From positions 3,100,001-3,164,000 of the forward strand of contig NZ_CP024996.1 in NCBI RefSeq assembly GCF_003719195.1: 64,000 nt of DNA, written 5' to 3'. Below the pieces are notes generated by a model. That model saw nothing but the letters and a program-made list of their open reading frames with translations. It did no database searches and was not told the DNA's origin. The stretch is from Herbaspirillum rubrisubalbicans (GTDB taxonomy: Bacteria; Pseudomonadota; Gammaproteobacteria; Burkholderiales; Burkholderiaceae_D). Made by a program: the position numbers and the translations under genes. This document shows positions 27,460-36,092 of this stretch, one piece after another. The stretch's first letter is position 1. Each line of letters starts with the position of its first letter.

Positions 27460-28644
27460 TTAGCCCCGTGCGCGCAGGCGCCACAGGGTGGTGGTTTCCT
27501 TGCTGCGGGCAGCGTGCAGCGGATCCTCGCGATCGGCGGCCTTGCCGTGGCGCGGCTTGATGTCATGACGCGCCACCACCGTCAGGCCAGCCTGCGCGAT
27601 GGCCTCGGCCAACATGCCGGGGGCGCGCAAGCCCAGATGCTCGGCGAAGTCCGACATGATGAGCCAGCCTTCACCCTGGGGCGTGAGATGAGCTGCCAGG
27701 CCATTGAGAAAGCCCAGCAGCATCCGGCTTTCCGGGTCGTAGACGGCCTGCTCGATGGGCGAGCTCGGGCGGGCCGGCAGCCAGGGTGGATTGCAGACGA
27801 TCAGCGGCGCACGCCCCGGCGGGAACAGGTCGGCCTGCTGCAACTCCACCTGCTCCAGCACCCCCAGGGCTTGCAGGTTTTCGCGGGCGCAAGCCAGGGC
27901 GCGCGGGTCCATGTCGGTGGCGACGATCTTGCGCACGCCACGCTGCGCCAGTACCGCCGAGAGCACGCCACTGCCCACGCCGATATCGAAGGCCAGTTCG
28001 GTGGCGGGCAACGGCGCTTGCGCCACCAGGTCCACGTATTCGCCGCGCACCGGAGAAAAGACGCCATACCAGGGATGGATGCGCGCGCCCAGCGCGCCGA
28101 TCTCGACCCCCTTCTTGCGCCATTCGTGCGCACCGATCAAGCCTTGCAGTTCGCGCAGCGAGACCGCGAAGGCCTCGCCGGCCAGCGCCGCGCCATAGGT
28201 CTGGTGGCACGCGGCCTGCACATCCGGCGCGCGCCGCAGCGGCACCACGAAACCGGGATCGAGCGGGATCAGCAGCATCCCCAGGATGCGTGCGCGCTGC
28301 GCCTGCATCTGGCGATGATGATGGAAAGCCTGCGCCGGGCTGTCGCTGGTCGCCGGCTGGCCCCGGCTCTTGGTACTGGCCCGTTCGCGCGCGCGGTCCA
28401 CGCGGCGCCCCAGCGCCTGCAACAGTTGGCGCGCATTCTGGAAGTCGCCGCGCCAGAGCAGACCTGTGCCTTCGCACGCCAGGCGATAGGCGGTATCGGC
28501 AGCGATCTGGTCATCGGCCAGCACGACCCGCTTGGGGGCTGGGTTGCCGGCTTCGGAATGCCAGCGCAGTTGCTGCTGGGTGTGGCCGTCCTGCCAGTTC
28601 AAATAGGCAACGGCAGCGGCCAGGGAATCGTCGTGTGAGGTCAT
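27460..28644 (-). CDS. Class I SAM-dependent methyltransferase (small-domain MTS type)
   Basis: 394 aa. The N-terminal ~180 residues are an accessory domain of unknown role; the C-terminal catalytic domain shows the SAM-binding motif AFDIGVGSGVLSAVLAQRG and the amino-group methyltransferase motif NPPW (VCNPPWLP). NPPY/NPPW enzymes methylate exocyclic amines of rRNA bases or glutamine side chains, so an RNA or protein N-methyltransferase is likely. Substrate not determinable. ATG at 28644 is the only suitable start. Confidence 0.8.
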   Translation of the reverse strand: MTSHDDSLAAAVAYLNWQDGHTQQQLRWHSEAGNPAPKRVVLADDQIAADTAYRLACEGTGLLWRGDFQNARQLLQALGRRVDRARERASTKSRGQPATSDSPAQAFHHHRQMQAQRARILGMLLIPLDPGFVVPLRRAPDVQAACHQTYGAALAGEAFAVSLRELQGLIGAHEWRKKGVEIGALGARIHPWYGVFSPVRGEYVDLVAQAPLPATELAFDIGVGSGVLSAVLAQRGVRKIVATDMDPRALACARENLQALGVLEQVELQQADLFPPGRAPLIVCNPPWLPARPSSPIEQAVYDPESRMLLGFLNGLAAHLTPQGEGWLIMSDFAEHLGLRAPGMLAEAIAQAGLTVVARHDIKPRHGKAADREDPLHAARSKETTTLWRLRARG

Positions 28645-28865
28645 GAATCAGGATCAACAAGGCGGGCCAGGGAGGGCCGTGCGCCAAAACAGCCGCCAGT
28701 GTAACAAAGCATGAGGCCATGGGGCGGTAACGTGCGCCGGAACTTAGTTCGCAGCATCGCAACCAAACACGAGAACTTGACGCGGGGCAAACCCAAAGAG
28801 CTTTTTTCGCCGGCCGAGCGGCAATGCGCCTATGATGGAGCCGGTCAATCACCCAAGGAGAATCC

Positions 28866-29153
28866 ATGAGCGAGCAAATGCAAACCCCAGGTTTCGATCA
28901 CCAGCGCCTGCTGGACATGGTCGGCCAGTTCGAGGCGGAACTGCAGAAACTGCCCGCCGGCAGCAGCGAAGCCGACCAACTGCGCGAAGACATCGCGCGC
29001 CTGCGGCAACACCTGAGCCAACCGCAGCCGCACGCCGGCCAGGTCAACGATACCTGGCAATCGCTGCGCCGCGCCGCCGACAACCTGGAAAACCAGGTTC
29101 TCAAGGATAGCCCCTACATCACCGAGATCGGTCGTATCATCGGTCTGCTGTAA
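28866..29153 (+). CDS. Small helical protein, 95 aa (DUF4404-like)
   Basis: Begins MSEQMQTPGFDHQRLLDMVG; nearly all helical with heptad-like spacing (LLDMVGQFEAELQKL, REDIARLRQHLSQ, LRRAADNLENQVL), ending ITEIGRIIGLL. It resembles small DUF4404-type proteins of unknown function, a weak match by eye. AAGGAG stands 5 nt before the ATG, and a strong terminator follows, so it is a well-expressed monocistronic gene. Confidence 0.7.
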   Translation: MSEQMQTPGFDHQRLLDMVGQFEAELQKLPAGSSEADQLREDIARLRQHLSQPQPHAGQVNDTWQSLRRAADNLENQVLKDSPYITEIGRIIGLL

Positions 29154-29198
29154 AGCCGTTCCGAGGCCGGTGGCTGGTGGATGATTAGCCGGCCCATA

Positions 29199-29241
29199 CA
29201 AAACCGCCTGCCGCATCGATTGCGGCAGGCGGTTTTGTTTT
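29199..29241. terminator. Strong bidirectional terminator
   Basis: Perfect 17-bp stem: CAAAACCGCCTGCCGCA (29199-29215) with 29221-29237, loop TCGAT, then TTTT. A-rich upstream arm makes it work for the convergent pirin gene too. Confidence 0.9.
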
Positions 29242-29268
29242 GCCTCACCCCCGTTGAGCCGTTCAGCG

Positions 29269-30147
29269 TCAGTGGGCCGGCAGCGGAATCCACTCGGTCT
29301 CGCCCGGGATGTCGGGGAAGACCTGCTTGTTGCGGCTGTTCCAGGCCTCTTTGGCGGCCTCGATCTTGTCGCGCGAGGTGGCGACGAAATTCCACCACAC
29401 GAAGCGCGGGCCATCCAGCGGCGCACCGCCCAGGATCATGAACACCGATTCGCCCACGGCCTTGAACGCCACGCTCGCCCCAGGTTGCAGGATGGCCAGG
29501 GTGCCGGCTTCCAGGCGCTCGCCGTCGAGTGTCACATCGCCACGCACCACATAGAGGGCGCGCTCCTGGACCTCGGCGGCAATCTCCAGTTCGGCACCAT
29601 CGGTGGTGCTGCCGGCCACGTACAGCGTCGGGCTGGCCGTGATCACCGGGGAACTCACGCCGAAGGCCGAACCGGCCAGCACATGCAGGCGGGCGCCGCC
29701 CACGGTGGTCTCGGGCATCTCCTGGGCGGAGTAATGACGGAACAGGGGTTCGCCCTCTTCCTGCTCGGCGGGCAGCGCTACCCACATCTGCAAGCCATGC
29801 ACCGGCACCTTCTGCTCGCGGATATCGTCGGGAATGCGCTCGGAGTGCACGATGCCGCGCCCCGCCGCCATCCAGTTGACCGCCCCGGGGGTGATGCGCT
29901 GGACCACGCCCAGGCTGTCACGATGCATCATGGCGCCGGAGAACAGGTAAGTCACGGTGGCCAGGCCGATGTGCGGATGCGGGCGGACATCGCCCTCGGT
30001 GGTGCCGGCATCGAATTCCACCGGGCCCATATGATCGAAAAAGACGAAGGGACCGACGGTACGCGCAGCCGCCGCTGGTAGCAGGCGACGGACCGGGAAA
30101 CCGATGTCGCGGGTCAGGCCCTGGATCTTATGAAGGATGTTACTCAT
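29269..30147 (-). CDS. Pirin-family bicupin protein (first copy)
   Basis: 292 aa from ATG 30147 (MSNILHKIQGLTRDIGFPVRR), preceded by GGAGA. N-terminal cupin with metal ligands HPHIGLATVTYLF and HSE; pirin core PFVFFDHMGP. Bacterial pirins are iron-binding and some are quercetinases or redox-linked regulators; no specific role can be assigned. It lies 36 bp downstream of a second pirin gene, and both follow a LysR-controlled region with DoxX. Confidence 0.87.
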   Translation of the reverse strand: MSNILHKIQGLTRDIGFPVRRLLPAAAARTVGPFVFFDHMGPVEFDAGTTEGDVRPHPHIGLATVTYLFSGAMMHRDSLGVVQRITPGAVNWMAAGRGIVHSERIPDDIREQKVPVHGLQMWVALPAEQEEGEPLFRHYSAQEMPETTVGGARLHVLAGSAFGVSSPVITASPTLYVAGSTTDGAELEIAAEVQERALYVVRGDVTLDGERLEAGTLAILQPGASVAFKAVGESVFMILGGAPLDGPRFVWWNFVATSRDKIEAAKEAWNSRNKQVFPDIPGETEWIPLPAH

Positions 30148-30183
30148 GCGGTTCTCCAGAATAAGGTTGGCTAGCAATTGAGC

Positions 30184-31044
30184 TCAGAAGCGGCCGGCGC
30201 GGAAATCGTCGATGGCTTCTTCGACCTGCTCGCGGGTATTCATCACGAACGGCCCCCATTGGGCGATCGGCTCGTTCAAGGGCCGACCAGCGATCAGCAG
30301 GAAGCGGCTGGCCTGCTCGGCCCTGAGCGTCACCCCTGCGGCATCGGCCACATTGGACAGCAGCGCCATGCGTCCCGCCTCGGCCAGGCGCGCTTCGCTG
30401 CCTTGCGGGCCGACGGCCAGCCTGCCTTCATAGACATAGAGGAAGGCATTGTGGGTCGCCGCAATCGGCAGATCCAGGGTGACGCCGGCTTCCAGGTGCA
30501 GGTCCAGATACAGTGGTTCGGTGGTCTCGCGACGGATCGCGCCATCCACCCCGAAGGCGCTGCCGGCCAACACGCGTACCTTCACGCCCGGTTGCGGCGA
30601 GGTCTCGGGAATACCGGCGGCCGGAATGTCCTGGTAGCCGGGCGTAGTCATCTTGTCCTTGGCGGCCAGGTTGACCCAGAGCTGGAAACCGCTCATCAGG
30701 CCATCTTCCTGTTCCGGCAATTCCGAGTGGACCAGGCCGCGCCCGGCAGTCATCCATTGCATCCCGCCCGGTTCCAGCAAACCTTCGTTGCCGGCATTGT
30801 CGCGGTGGCGCATCCGGCCGGCCAGCATGTAGGTCACGGTTTCGAAACCACGATGCGGATGGTCGGGGAAGCCGGCCAGGTAATCGCTGGGTTCGTCGGA
30901 ATGGAAGGCGTCCAACATCAGGAACGGATCCAGGCGGCGTTGCAGGTCATGGGTCAGCACGCGGGTCAGACTCACGCCGGCGCCGTCCTGGGTGGCGATG
31001 CCCTTGACCAGGCGTTCGATCTGGCGGGTGTAGGGGGTGCTCAT
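30184..31044 (-). CDS. Pirin-family bicupin protein (second copy)
   Basis: 286 aa from ATG 31044 (MSTPYTRQIERLVKG), preceded by AAGGAGAG. Cupin metal site HPHRGFETVTYML with HRD and HSELPE; DPFLMLDAFHSDEPSDY is the pirin signature region. Only moderately similar to the neighbouring copy, so an old duplication. Middle gene of the DoxX-pirin-pirin set. Function in the family: iron-dependent quercetinase or redox-linked regulator, unresolved here. Confidence 0.87.
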   Translation of the reverse strand: MSTPYTRQIERLVKGIATQDGAGVSLTRVLTHDLQRRLDPFLMLDAFHSDEPSDYLAGFPDHPHRGFETVTYMLAGRMRHRDNAGNEGLLEPGGMQWMTAGRGLVHSELPEQEDGLMSGFQLWVNLAAKDKMTTPGYQDIPAAGIPETSPQPGVKVRVLAGSAFGVDGAIRRETTEPLYLDLHLEAGVTLDLPIAATHNAFLYVYEGRLAVGPQGSEARLAEAGRMALLSNVADAAGVTLRAEQASRFLLIAGRPLNEPIAQWGPFVMNTREQVEEAIDDFRAGRF

Positions 31045-31130
31045 GTTCTCTCCTTGGAAAGGTCCGCAGCCCATTCTCATGGCTGCGGGCGGGTCATGCG
31101 TTATGCGATAGGTACGCTTGGGCTGCGGCG

Positions 31131-31160
31131 ATCAACGACGATCAGCGACGATCAGCGACG
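31131..31160. repeat. Three tandem 10-bp repeats
   Basis: Unit ATCAGCGACG three times (first copy ATCAACGACG). They overlap the DoxX gene stop, so slippage here would alter only the last residues or the intergenic length. Confidence 0.7.
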
Positions 31161-31547
31161 CTCTTCCGGCTGCGCTTGCGGGTCGATGGAAGACACCAGC
31201 AGCAGCGCACCGATCAGGGCCACGTTCTTGAGGAAGTGGATCATCTGAGCTTGTGCGGCGGCGCCTTCCATGGTCCAGAAGTGATGGGCCGACAAGGTGG
31301 CGCCGACGGTAAACAGGGCAATCACCAGCGACACCGGGCGCACGCCACGGCCAGTCATCAACAACAGGCCACCGCCGACTTCGACCAGGATGGTGAGCAG
31401 CACCACCAGGGTCGGGGCAGGCAGGCCCAGGCTGGAAAAATAGCCGACCGTGCCGGCGAAGCCGATGATCTTGAAGATCCCGGAAATGACGAACAAGGAA
31501 GCCAGCAGGACGCGGCCAATGCGGAAGGTGGTGAAGTTGGTGATCAT
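31152..31547 (-). CDS. DoxX-family membrane protein
   Basis: 131 aa, four predicted membrane helices (FRIGRVLLASLFVISGIFKI, APTLVVLLTILVEVGGGLLL, VSLVIALFTVGATL, NVALIGALLLVSS). DoxX/DoxD family; some members take part in thiosulfate or redox-stress complexes, but function here is unknown. First gene of the DoxX-pirin-pirin cluster, divergent from the LysR regulator, which probably controls it. Confidence 0.85.
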   Translation of the reverse strand: MITNFTTFRIGRVLLASLFVISGIFKIIGFAGTVGYFSSLGLPAPTLVVLLTILVEVGGGLLLMTGRGVRPVSLVIALFTVGATLSAHHFWTMEGAAAQAQMIHFLKNVALIGALLLVSSIDPQAQPEERR

Positions 31548-31702
31548 GGTAAGCCTCTCTGTGTTGGGTGAACTATGTTGGTTTGTTTTTTCTTGCAGTC
31601 GTTGCTGCGGTTGCCTGATATCAATGTCTTGCCTGATCTGCTTGCTACTGCTTCGCTGCAGCCAGTGACGACAGAATAGGCAAGTTCGCCCTCGGAAAAA
31701 AC

Positions 31703-31739
31703 TGATTATCTTTTTATAATCATGATCTAAATTTTAGAT
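31703..31739. promoter_or_regulatory. Two adjacent palindromes, LysR-type operator
   Basis: TGATTAT (31703-31709) with ATAATCA (31716-31722), and ATCTAAATTTTAGAT (31725-31739), which contains the LysR T-N11-A motif. They lie 34-70 bp before the LysR gene in the shared region with DoxX. Confidence 0.6.
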
Positions 31740-31772
31740 ATAGTTGGCACTTCATCAGATATCGAGGTCAGT

Positions 31773-32729
31773 ATGAATATTGAGCGCCTGTCGCTGGATC
31801 AGTTGCGTGTCTTCGTCCAGGTAGCCGACAGCGGCAGCTTCCTGGCCGCCGCCCGCAAGCTGGCGCGCGCCCAGTCCGCGGTCAGCTACGCCATCGCCAC
31901 GCTGGAAGAGCAGCTCGGCGTGCTGCTGTTCGACCGCAGCGGCTACCGGCCGCAGTTGACCGCGCCAGGGGTGGCCTTGCTGGCCGATGCGCGCCAGGTG
32001 CTGGACCATGTGGATTCCTTGCAGGTGCGGGCCAGCTCCTATGCGCGCGGGCAGGAACTGGAAGTATCGCTGGCGGTGGACGTGTTCTTTCCTACCGATT
32101 GCCTGGTGGACCTGCTGCAGCGCTTCCGCCTGGCCTTCCCGGAGGTGACGGTGCGGCTGGAGGTGGAAGCCCTGGGGGCGGTGGCCGAGCGCGTCATCGA
32201 TGGGCGTTCCATGCTGGGCATCCTGGGCACGTTGCCCACCACGCCGCCCAACCTGCTGCGTATTACCCTGCCCAGCGTGCAACTGGTGGCGGTGGTGGCG
32301 CCGGATCATCCGCTGGCCAAGGTGCGGGGGCGGATTTCGGAAAAGCTGTTGCAGCAGCAGACCCAACTGGTACTTTCCGACCGCAGCGAATTGACGGCGC
32401 GCCAGGATTTCTCGGTGCACTCGCGCCTGACCTGGCGCATGAGCGACCTCGGAACCAAGCACGCCCTGCTGCGCGCCGGCATGGGCTGGGGCAACATGCC
32501 ACGGCATGTGGTGCAGGACGACCTGGACCACGGAAGGCTGGTGAGCATCAGTACCATCCACCACCCGCCGCAAGGGGCGGAGTTGCCCATCCAGTGTGTC
32601 TACAAGCCCGACCATCCGGCCGGCCCGGCGCTGTCGTGGTGGCTGGATTCGCTGGCGGCGCTGACCGCACTGGCACCAGGAGCAGCTGCAGGCGAAATAC
32701 AAGCCAAGGGCGATAAATCGAATTTATAA
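31773..32729 (+). CDS. LysR-family transcriptional regulator
   Basis: 318 aa. N-terminal winged helix-turn-helix: LDQLRVFVQVADSGSFLAAARKL then AQSAVSYAIATLEEQLG; the C-terminal effector domain follows from about 90. Divergent from doxX-pirin-pirin, with palindromes carrying T-N11-A between. Likely activates that cluster and represses itself, as usual for LysR pairs. Effector unknown. A large hairpin begins directly at its stop codon. Confidence 0.9.
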   Translation: MNIERLSLDQLRVFVQVADSGSFLAAARKLARAQSAVSYAIATLEEQLGVLLFDRSGYRPQLTAPGVALLADARQVLDHVDSLQVRASSYARGQELEVSLAVDVFFPTDCLVDLLQRFRLAFPEVTVRLEVEALGAVAERVIDGRSMLGILGTLPTTPPNLLRITLPSVQLVAVVAPDHPLAKVRGRISEKLLQQQTQLVLSDRSELTARQDFSVHSRLTWRMSDLGTKHALLRAGMGWGNMPRHVVQDDLDHGRLVSISTIHHPPQGAELPIQCVYKPDHPAGPALSWWLDSLAALTALAPGAAAGEIQAKGDKSNL

Positions 32730-32791
32730 GATAAAAGCGATAAATTACAAAAACAAGAGATTTCTTGTATTGTGCATTTATCGCTCTTATC
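32730..32791. repeat. 62-bp near-perfect inverted repeat
   Basis: Arms GATAAAAGCGATAAAT (32730-32745) and ATTTATCGCTCTTATC (32776-32791), one mismatch, enclosing an inner ACAAGA/TCTTGT hairpin (32753-32768). AT-rich against a GC-rich background. It may terminate the LysR transcript, though it lacks a T-run and looks more like a cruciform or mobile-element scar. Confidence 0.6.
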
Positions 32792-32799
32792 CCCTATTC

Positions 32800-32901
32800 A
32801 TGCCAGAGGGCCGCCTGCGCCAGCGCTATCGGCTGGCCTCCATCGAAGTCTTTGACTTGCAGCAGGCGCTGGGACACGATTGCGTCGGCGCCGGGCAATG
32901 A
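32800..32901. other. Coding-like remnant between inverted repeat and GlxA-type gene
   Basis: Both strands are open with high third-position GC. Plus strand: 33 codons starting MPEGRLRQRYRLASIEVFD. Minus strand: AIVSQRLLQVKDFDGGQPIA and on to a TAG at 32798. I cannot tell which, if either, is real; it may be a relic of a lost gene. Confidence 0.25.
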
Positions 32902-32904
32902 GGC

Positions 32905-33891
32905 TCAGGCCGCGGCAAAGCGTTCGCGATACTGCCCTGGACTGACGCCCAACTGGCGCAGGAAGACCCGGCGCAGGTTCTGTTCCTCGCCGTAACCGGA
33001 CTGGCTGGCGATGCGCTTGAGGGGCAGACGGGTTTCTTCCAGGGCGCGCCTGGCCGCTTCCAATCGCATCAATTCCACCGTGCGGGCCGGGGTACGGCCA
33101 GTCTCGGCGACATACAGGCGGGCAAAGGTGCGCGGGCTCATATTGACTTGGCGGGCCAGGTTCTCGACCCGCAAATCCGCCTCCAGATGGCCGGCAATCC
33201 AGGCGTGCAGCTCCACGAAACGCCCGACTCCGGCCGACTGCGAGGCCAGCGGCGCGCTGAACTGGGATTGTCCGCCCGGACGCTTGATGAACATCACCAA
33301 CTGGCGCGCCGTGGCAATGGCAGCGGCATGACCGAGATCCTGCTCCACCAGGGCCAACGTGAGGTCGATGCCAGCCGTCACCCCCGCCGAGGTCCAGATG
33401 CGTCCCTGGCGGATGTAGATCGGCTCGCCATCCACCTGCAGAGCCGGATAGCGGCGCTGCAACTGCGCTACCGAATCCCAGTGGGTGGTCACCCGCAAGC
33501 CATCCAGCAGACCGGCCTCGGCCAGGTGGAAGGCGCCGCTGCAGACCGAACAGATGCGTTGCGCCTGCGGTGCTCTTTGCCGTATCCACGCCACCAGCGC
33601 CGGATCAAGGCGGAACTGGTCACCCTGGCTGCCACCGGGCGAAACCAGGGTATGCAAGGGCGCGCCGGCCAGCGCCTGGTCCAGCTCGGCCAGCGATTGG
33701 GTGAGTACCGGCAGGCCGGCACTGGTGACGATGGCGCCGCCCTGGGCCGAGGCCACGTGCAGCCGGTAGATGTCCTGGGCTTGCAGGCGGTTGGTGGTGG
33801 CCAGTGCCTGCATGGGGCCGGCCAGGTCCAGCAGGTTCATGCCCTCATAGGCGAGCAGAACGACGTGGCGTGGGGGGTGGCTCGATGACAT
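32905..33891 (-). CDS. GlxA-type AraC regulator with DJ-1/PfpI domain
   Basis: 328 aa. N-terminal DJ-1/PfpI-like domain (1-~190) with the elbow ICSVCSGAFHLAEAG, where the second Cys sits at the nucleophile position; C-terminal AraC domain (about 220-325; MSPRTFARLYVAETGRTPA, RIASQSGYGEEQNLRRVF). Architecture as in GlxA/FtrA/GbdR regulators. GbdR- or FtrA-like roles (betaine, stress) are possible but not indicated. Next to an MFS gene on the same strand (30-bp gap). Confidence 0.9.
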   Translation of the reverse strand: MSSSHPPRHVVLLAYEGMNLLDLAGPMQALATTNRLQAQDIYRLHVASAQGGAIVTSAGLPVLTQSLAELDQALAGAPLHTLVSPGGSQGDQFRLDPALVAWIRQRAPQAQRICSVCSGAFHLAEAGLLDGLRVTTHWDSVAQLQRRYPALQVDGEPIYIRQGRIWTSAGVTAGIDLTLALVEQDLGHAAAIATARQLVMFIKRPGGQSQFSAPLASQSAGVGRFVELHAWIAGHLEADLRVENLARQVNMSPRTFARLYVAETGRTPARTVELMRLEAARRALEETRLPLKRIASQSGYGEEQNLRRVFLRQLGVSPGQYRERFAAA

Positions 33892-33921
33892 GGAAGACCG
33901 ATATGAAAGATTATTCCGATC

Positions 33922-35172
33922 TTAGCGCAGGCCGCCTGCCAGCGCCGCCCCCTGGGTACGCTGCGCCAACATCCAGCGCAAGGTGAACAAAGCTGATAAC
34001 AACAGCACCGGCAGGATCGCTGCGTTCAAGCTTTCCCAGCCAAAGCGCGCCAGCAAGGGCCCGGCCCCGAGCGTGGCCAGGGCGGTGGCGGCATAGCGCA
34101 TCAGTTCGGCCAGGCCCTGGGTCTTGGCGCGCTCGCTGGGGGTGTAAGACTGCGCCAGCAAGGTCGTGCCACCGACGAACATGAAATTCCAACCCACGCC
34201 CAGCAGCAGCAAGGCCACATAGAACGCCGGCAGCGTGGTGGAGCACATGGCGATGAGCGCGCACCCCAGGTTCATCCCCAGCCCGGCCAGCAATACCGAA
34301 CCCAGGCCGAAGCGCTGGATCAGCCGACCGGCAAAGAAGGATGGGGCATACATCCCTATCAGGTGCCACTGGATGATGGCCGCGCCATCGTCGATACCGT
34401 GATGGCAGGCCACAGCGGCCAGCGGTGCGGCGGTCATGATGAACATCATCACCATCGAGCCGGCCACGTTATTGGCCACCGAGGCCAGAAAGACCGGCGT
34501 ACGCGCAATACGCGTCAAGGGTCGGGGCGGGGCCGCCTCGGCGCTGGTCATCGCTGCCGCAGCACCCGGCTGCTCCTGGTCGCGGTAGAACAGCAGCAGC
34601 ACCAGCACCGACAGCAGGCCCATGCTTGCAACCACCAGGTAGGCGCCGGCAAACAAGGCCGTCGGGAACCAGTCCTTGCTCCAGGCGGCCAAGGCCGGGC
34701 CGACCAGGGCCGCAATCACGCCCCCGGCCAGCACGGTGGAGATGGCGCGGCTCTTGGCGGCCTCACTGACGGCATCGGCGGCGGCCAGCCGGTAATACTG
34801 GGCGAAGGCCTGGAACACCCCGACCAGGGCGGTACCGGCGCAAAAGCTCCAGAACTGGGCATGAAACACCGACCACACCGAAATCAGCCCGCCCACACAG
34901 CAACTGGCCGCGCCCAGCACGAAGGCCCAGCGTCGTCCCAGGCGCTGGATCAGGAAGGCGGCAAACCAGGTCACCACGGCCCCGGCCACCGTGATGAGGG
35001 CAAACGGCAAGGTGGCCAGCGCCTTGTCAGGGGCCAGTTGCCAGCCGGTCAGCGCGGTCAGGGTCAGGTCGATCGAGATGGCGCAGGTGAACAAGCCCTG
35101 GCACAGGGCCAGGATAGCGGCGTTGCGGCTGCCGGGCGGGATGGTGGAGGGGATGGCGGGAGTGTGACGCAT
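33922..35172 (-). CDS. MFS transporter
   Basis: 416 aa, 12 predicted membrane segments with loop 2-3 motif IQRLGRRWAFVLGAA. A cytoplasmic loop near residue 205-225 separates the two halves (RDQEQPGAAAAMTSAEAAPP). Segments YYRLAAADAVSEAAKSRAIS and GWNFMFVGGTTLLAQSYTPSERAK match uncharacterised MFS proteins in Burkholderiales. Substrate unknown. Upstream of the GlxA-type regulator on the same strand, so perhaps regulated by it. Confidence 0.85.
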   Translation of the reverse strand: MRHTPAIPSTIPPGSRNAAILALCQGLFTCAISIDLTLTALTGWQLAPDKALATLPFALITVAGAVVTWFAAFLIQRLGRRWAFVLGAASCCVGGLISVWSVFHAQFWSFCAGTALVGVFQAFAQYYRLAAADAVSEAAKSRAISTVLAGGVIAALVGPALAAWSKDWFPTALFAGAYLVVASMGLLSVLVLLLFYRDQEQPGAAAAMTSAEAAPPRPLTRIARTPVFLASVANNVAGSMVMMFIMTAAPLAAVACHHGIDDGAAIIQWHLIGMYAPSFFAGRLIQRFGLGSVLLAGLGMNLGCALIAMCSTTLPAFYVALLLLGVGWNFMFVGGTTLLAQSYTPSERAKTQGLAELMRYAATALATLGAGPLLARFGWESLNAAILPVLLLSALFTLRWMLAQRTQGAALAGGLR

Positions 35173-35284
35173 GAGATTTGCTCCTGGCGGTCATTTGAGG
35201 AGAAAATTGTCGAATTCCCACCCGCTTGGCGTCAATGACACAACACCGTCAATTCCTGCCAAGCCTCGACGATAGGACAAACCC

Positions 35285-35815
35285 ATGCTGATCCAGGCCA
35301 ACGAATCCGCCCTGCTGGTCATCGATCCCCAGGAACGACTCTTGCCCGCCATCCATGACGGCCAGGCTGTCCTGGCCCAGACCGTGCGCATGGCGACGAT
35401 TGCCCGCCTGCTCGGCATCCCCGTGATTGGCACCGAGCAAATGCCTGACAAGCTCGGCCCCAATCACCCCGACATCCGCCCGCTGTGCGAGGTAACGCTC
35501 TCCAAGCACCATTTCGATGCCTGCGCCGCAGGTTTGCTGCCGCTCATCCCCGCTAGCGTGCGGCAGATCGTGGTGGCGGGGTGCGAAGCCCATATCTGCG
35601 TGCTGCAAACCGCACTTTCCCTGTTACAACAAGGCTATCGGGTGCTACCGCTACTGGAAGCCTGTGGCTCGCGCCGGGCCGTAGACCGCGACGCTGCCTT
35701 CGAGCGCCTGCGAGCCGCCGGTGCCACCCCGGTCACGCTGGAAATGGTGGCCTATGAATGGTTGCGCGAGAGCCAACATCCGCAGTTCCGGGCGGTGTTG
35801 AAGCTGATCAAATAG
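35285..35815 (+). CDS. Isochorismatase-like cysteine hydrolase
   Basis: 176 aa, YcaC-like size. The catalytic triad of the family is visible: Asp14 (LLVIDPQERL), Lys74 (TLSKHHF) and Cys105 (AGCEAHICVLQTA), the last after the usual cis-peptide region. Members hydrolyse amides or imides such as nicotinamide or ureidoglycolate-type compounds; substrate not determinable. Cytoplasmic, single gene, divergent from the MFS gene. Confidence 0.87.
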   Translation: MLIQANESALLVIDPQERLLPAIHDGQAVLAQTVRMATIARLLGIPVIGTEQMPDKLGPNHPDIRPLCEVTLSKHHFDACAAGLLPLIPASVRQIVVAGCEAHICVLQTALSLLQQGYRVLPLLEACGSRRAVDRDAAFERLRAAGATPVTLEMVAYEWLRESQHPQFRAVLKLIK

Positions 35816-35827
35816 CCATTCGGCGGG

Positions 35828-35882
35828 CAGAAATGAAGAAAAAATGAAGGAAATAAAAGAAATGAAAAAAATGATAGGAAAA
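35828..35882 (+). repeat. Purine-rich AATGAA low-complexity tract
   Basis: About 55 bp almost entirely A and G, with four loose repeats of (A)AATGAA. It lies between the isochorismatase-like gene and the FNR-type gene, in a 277-bp gap. May act as an AT-rich upstream promoter element; no other role seen. Confidence 0.45.
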
Positions 35883-36092
35883 TCCTTACGTAACTAAAAA
35901 GCACACCAGCACTGAAACTGATGAAAGTTTTTGCTCGCCCGTCTGCTGAATGCATTCCGCAAGCGAAACTGTGGTAAAAGTACTGGAAAAAATAGCTGCG
36001 TGGCCGCATGACAATGTGGCGCATTCACAGATCATTACGCCAATAACCTGGCCAGCCGACGCCGCCACAACAAAGAGGAAAACCAAACGCTT

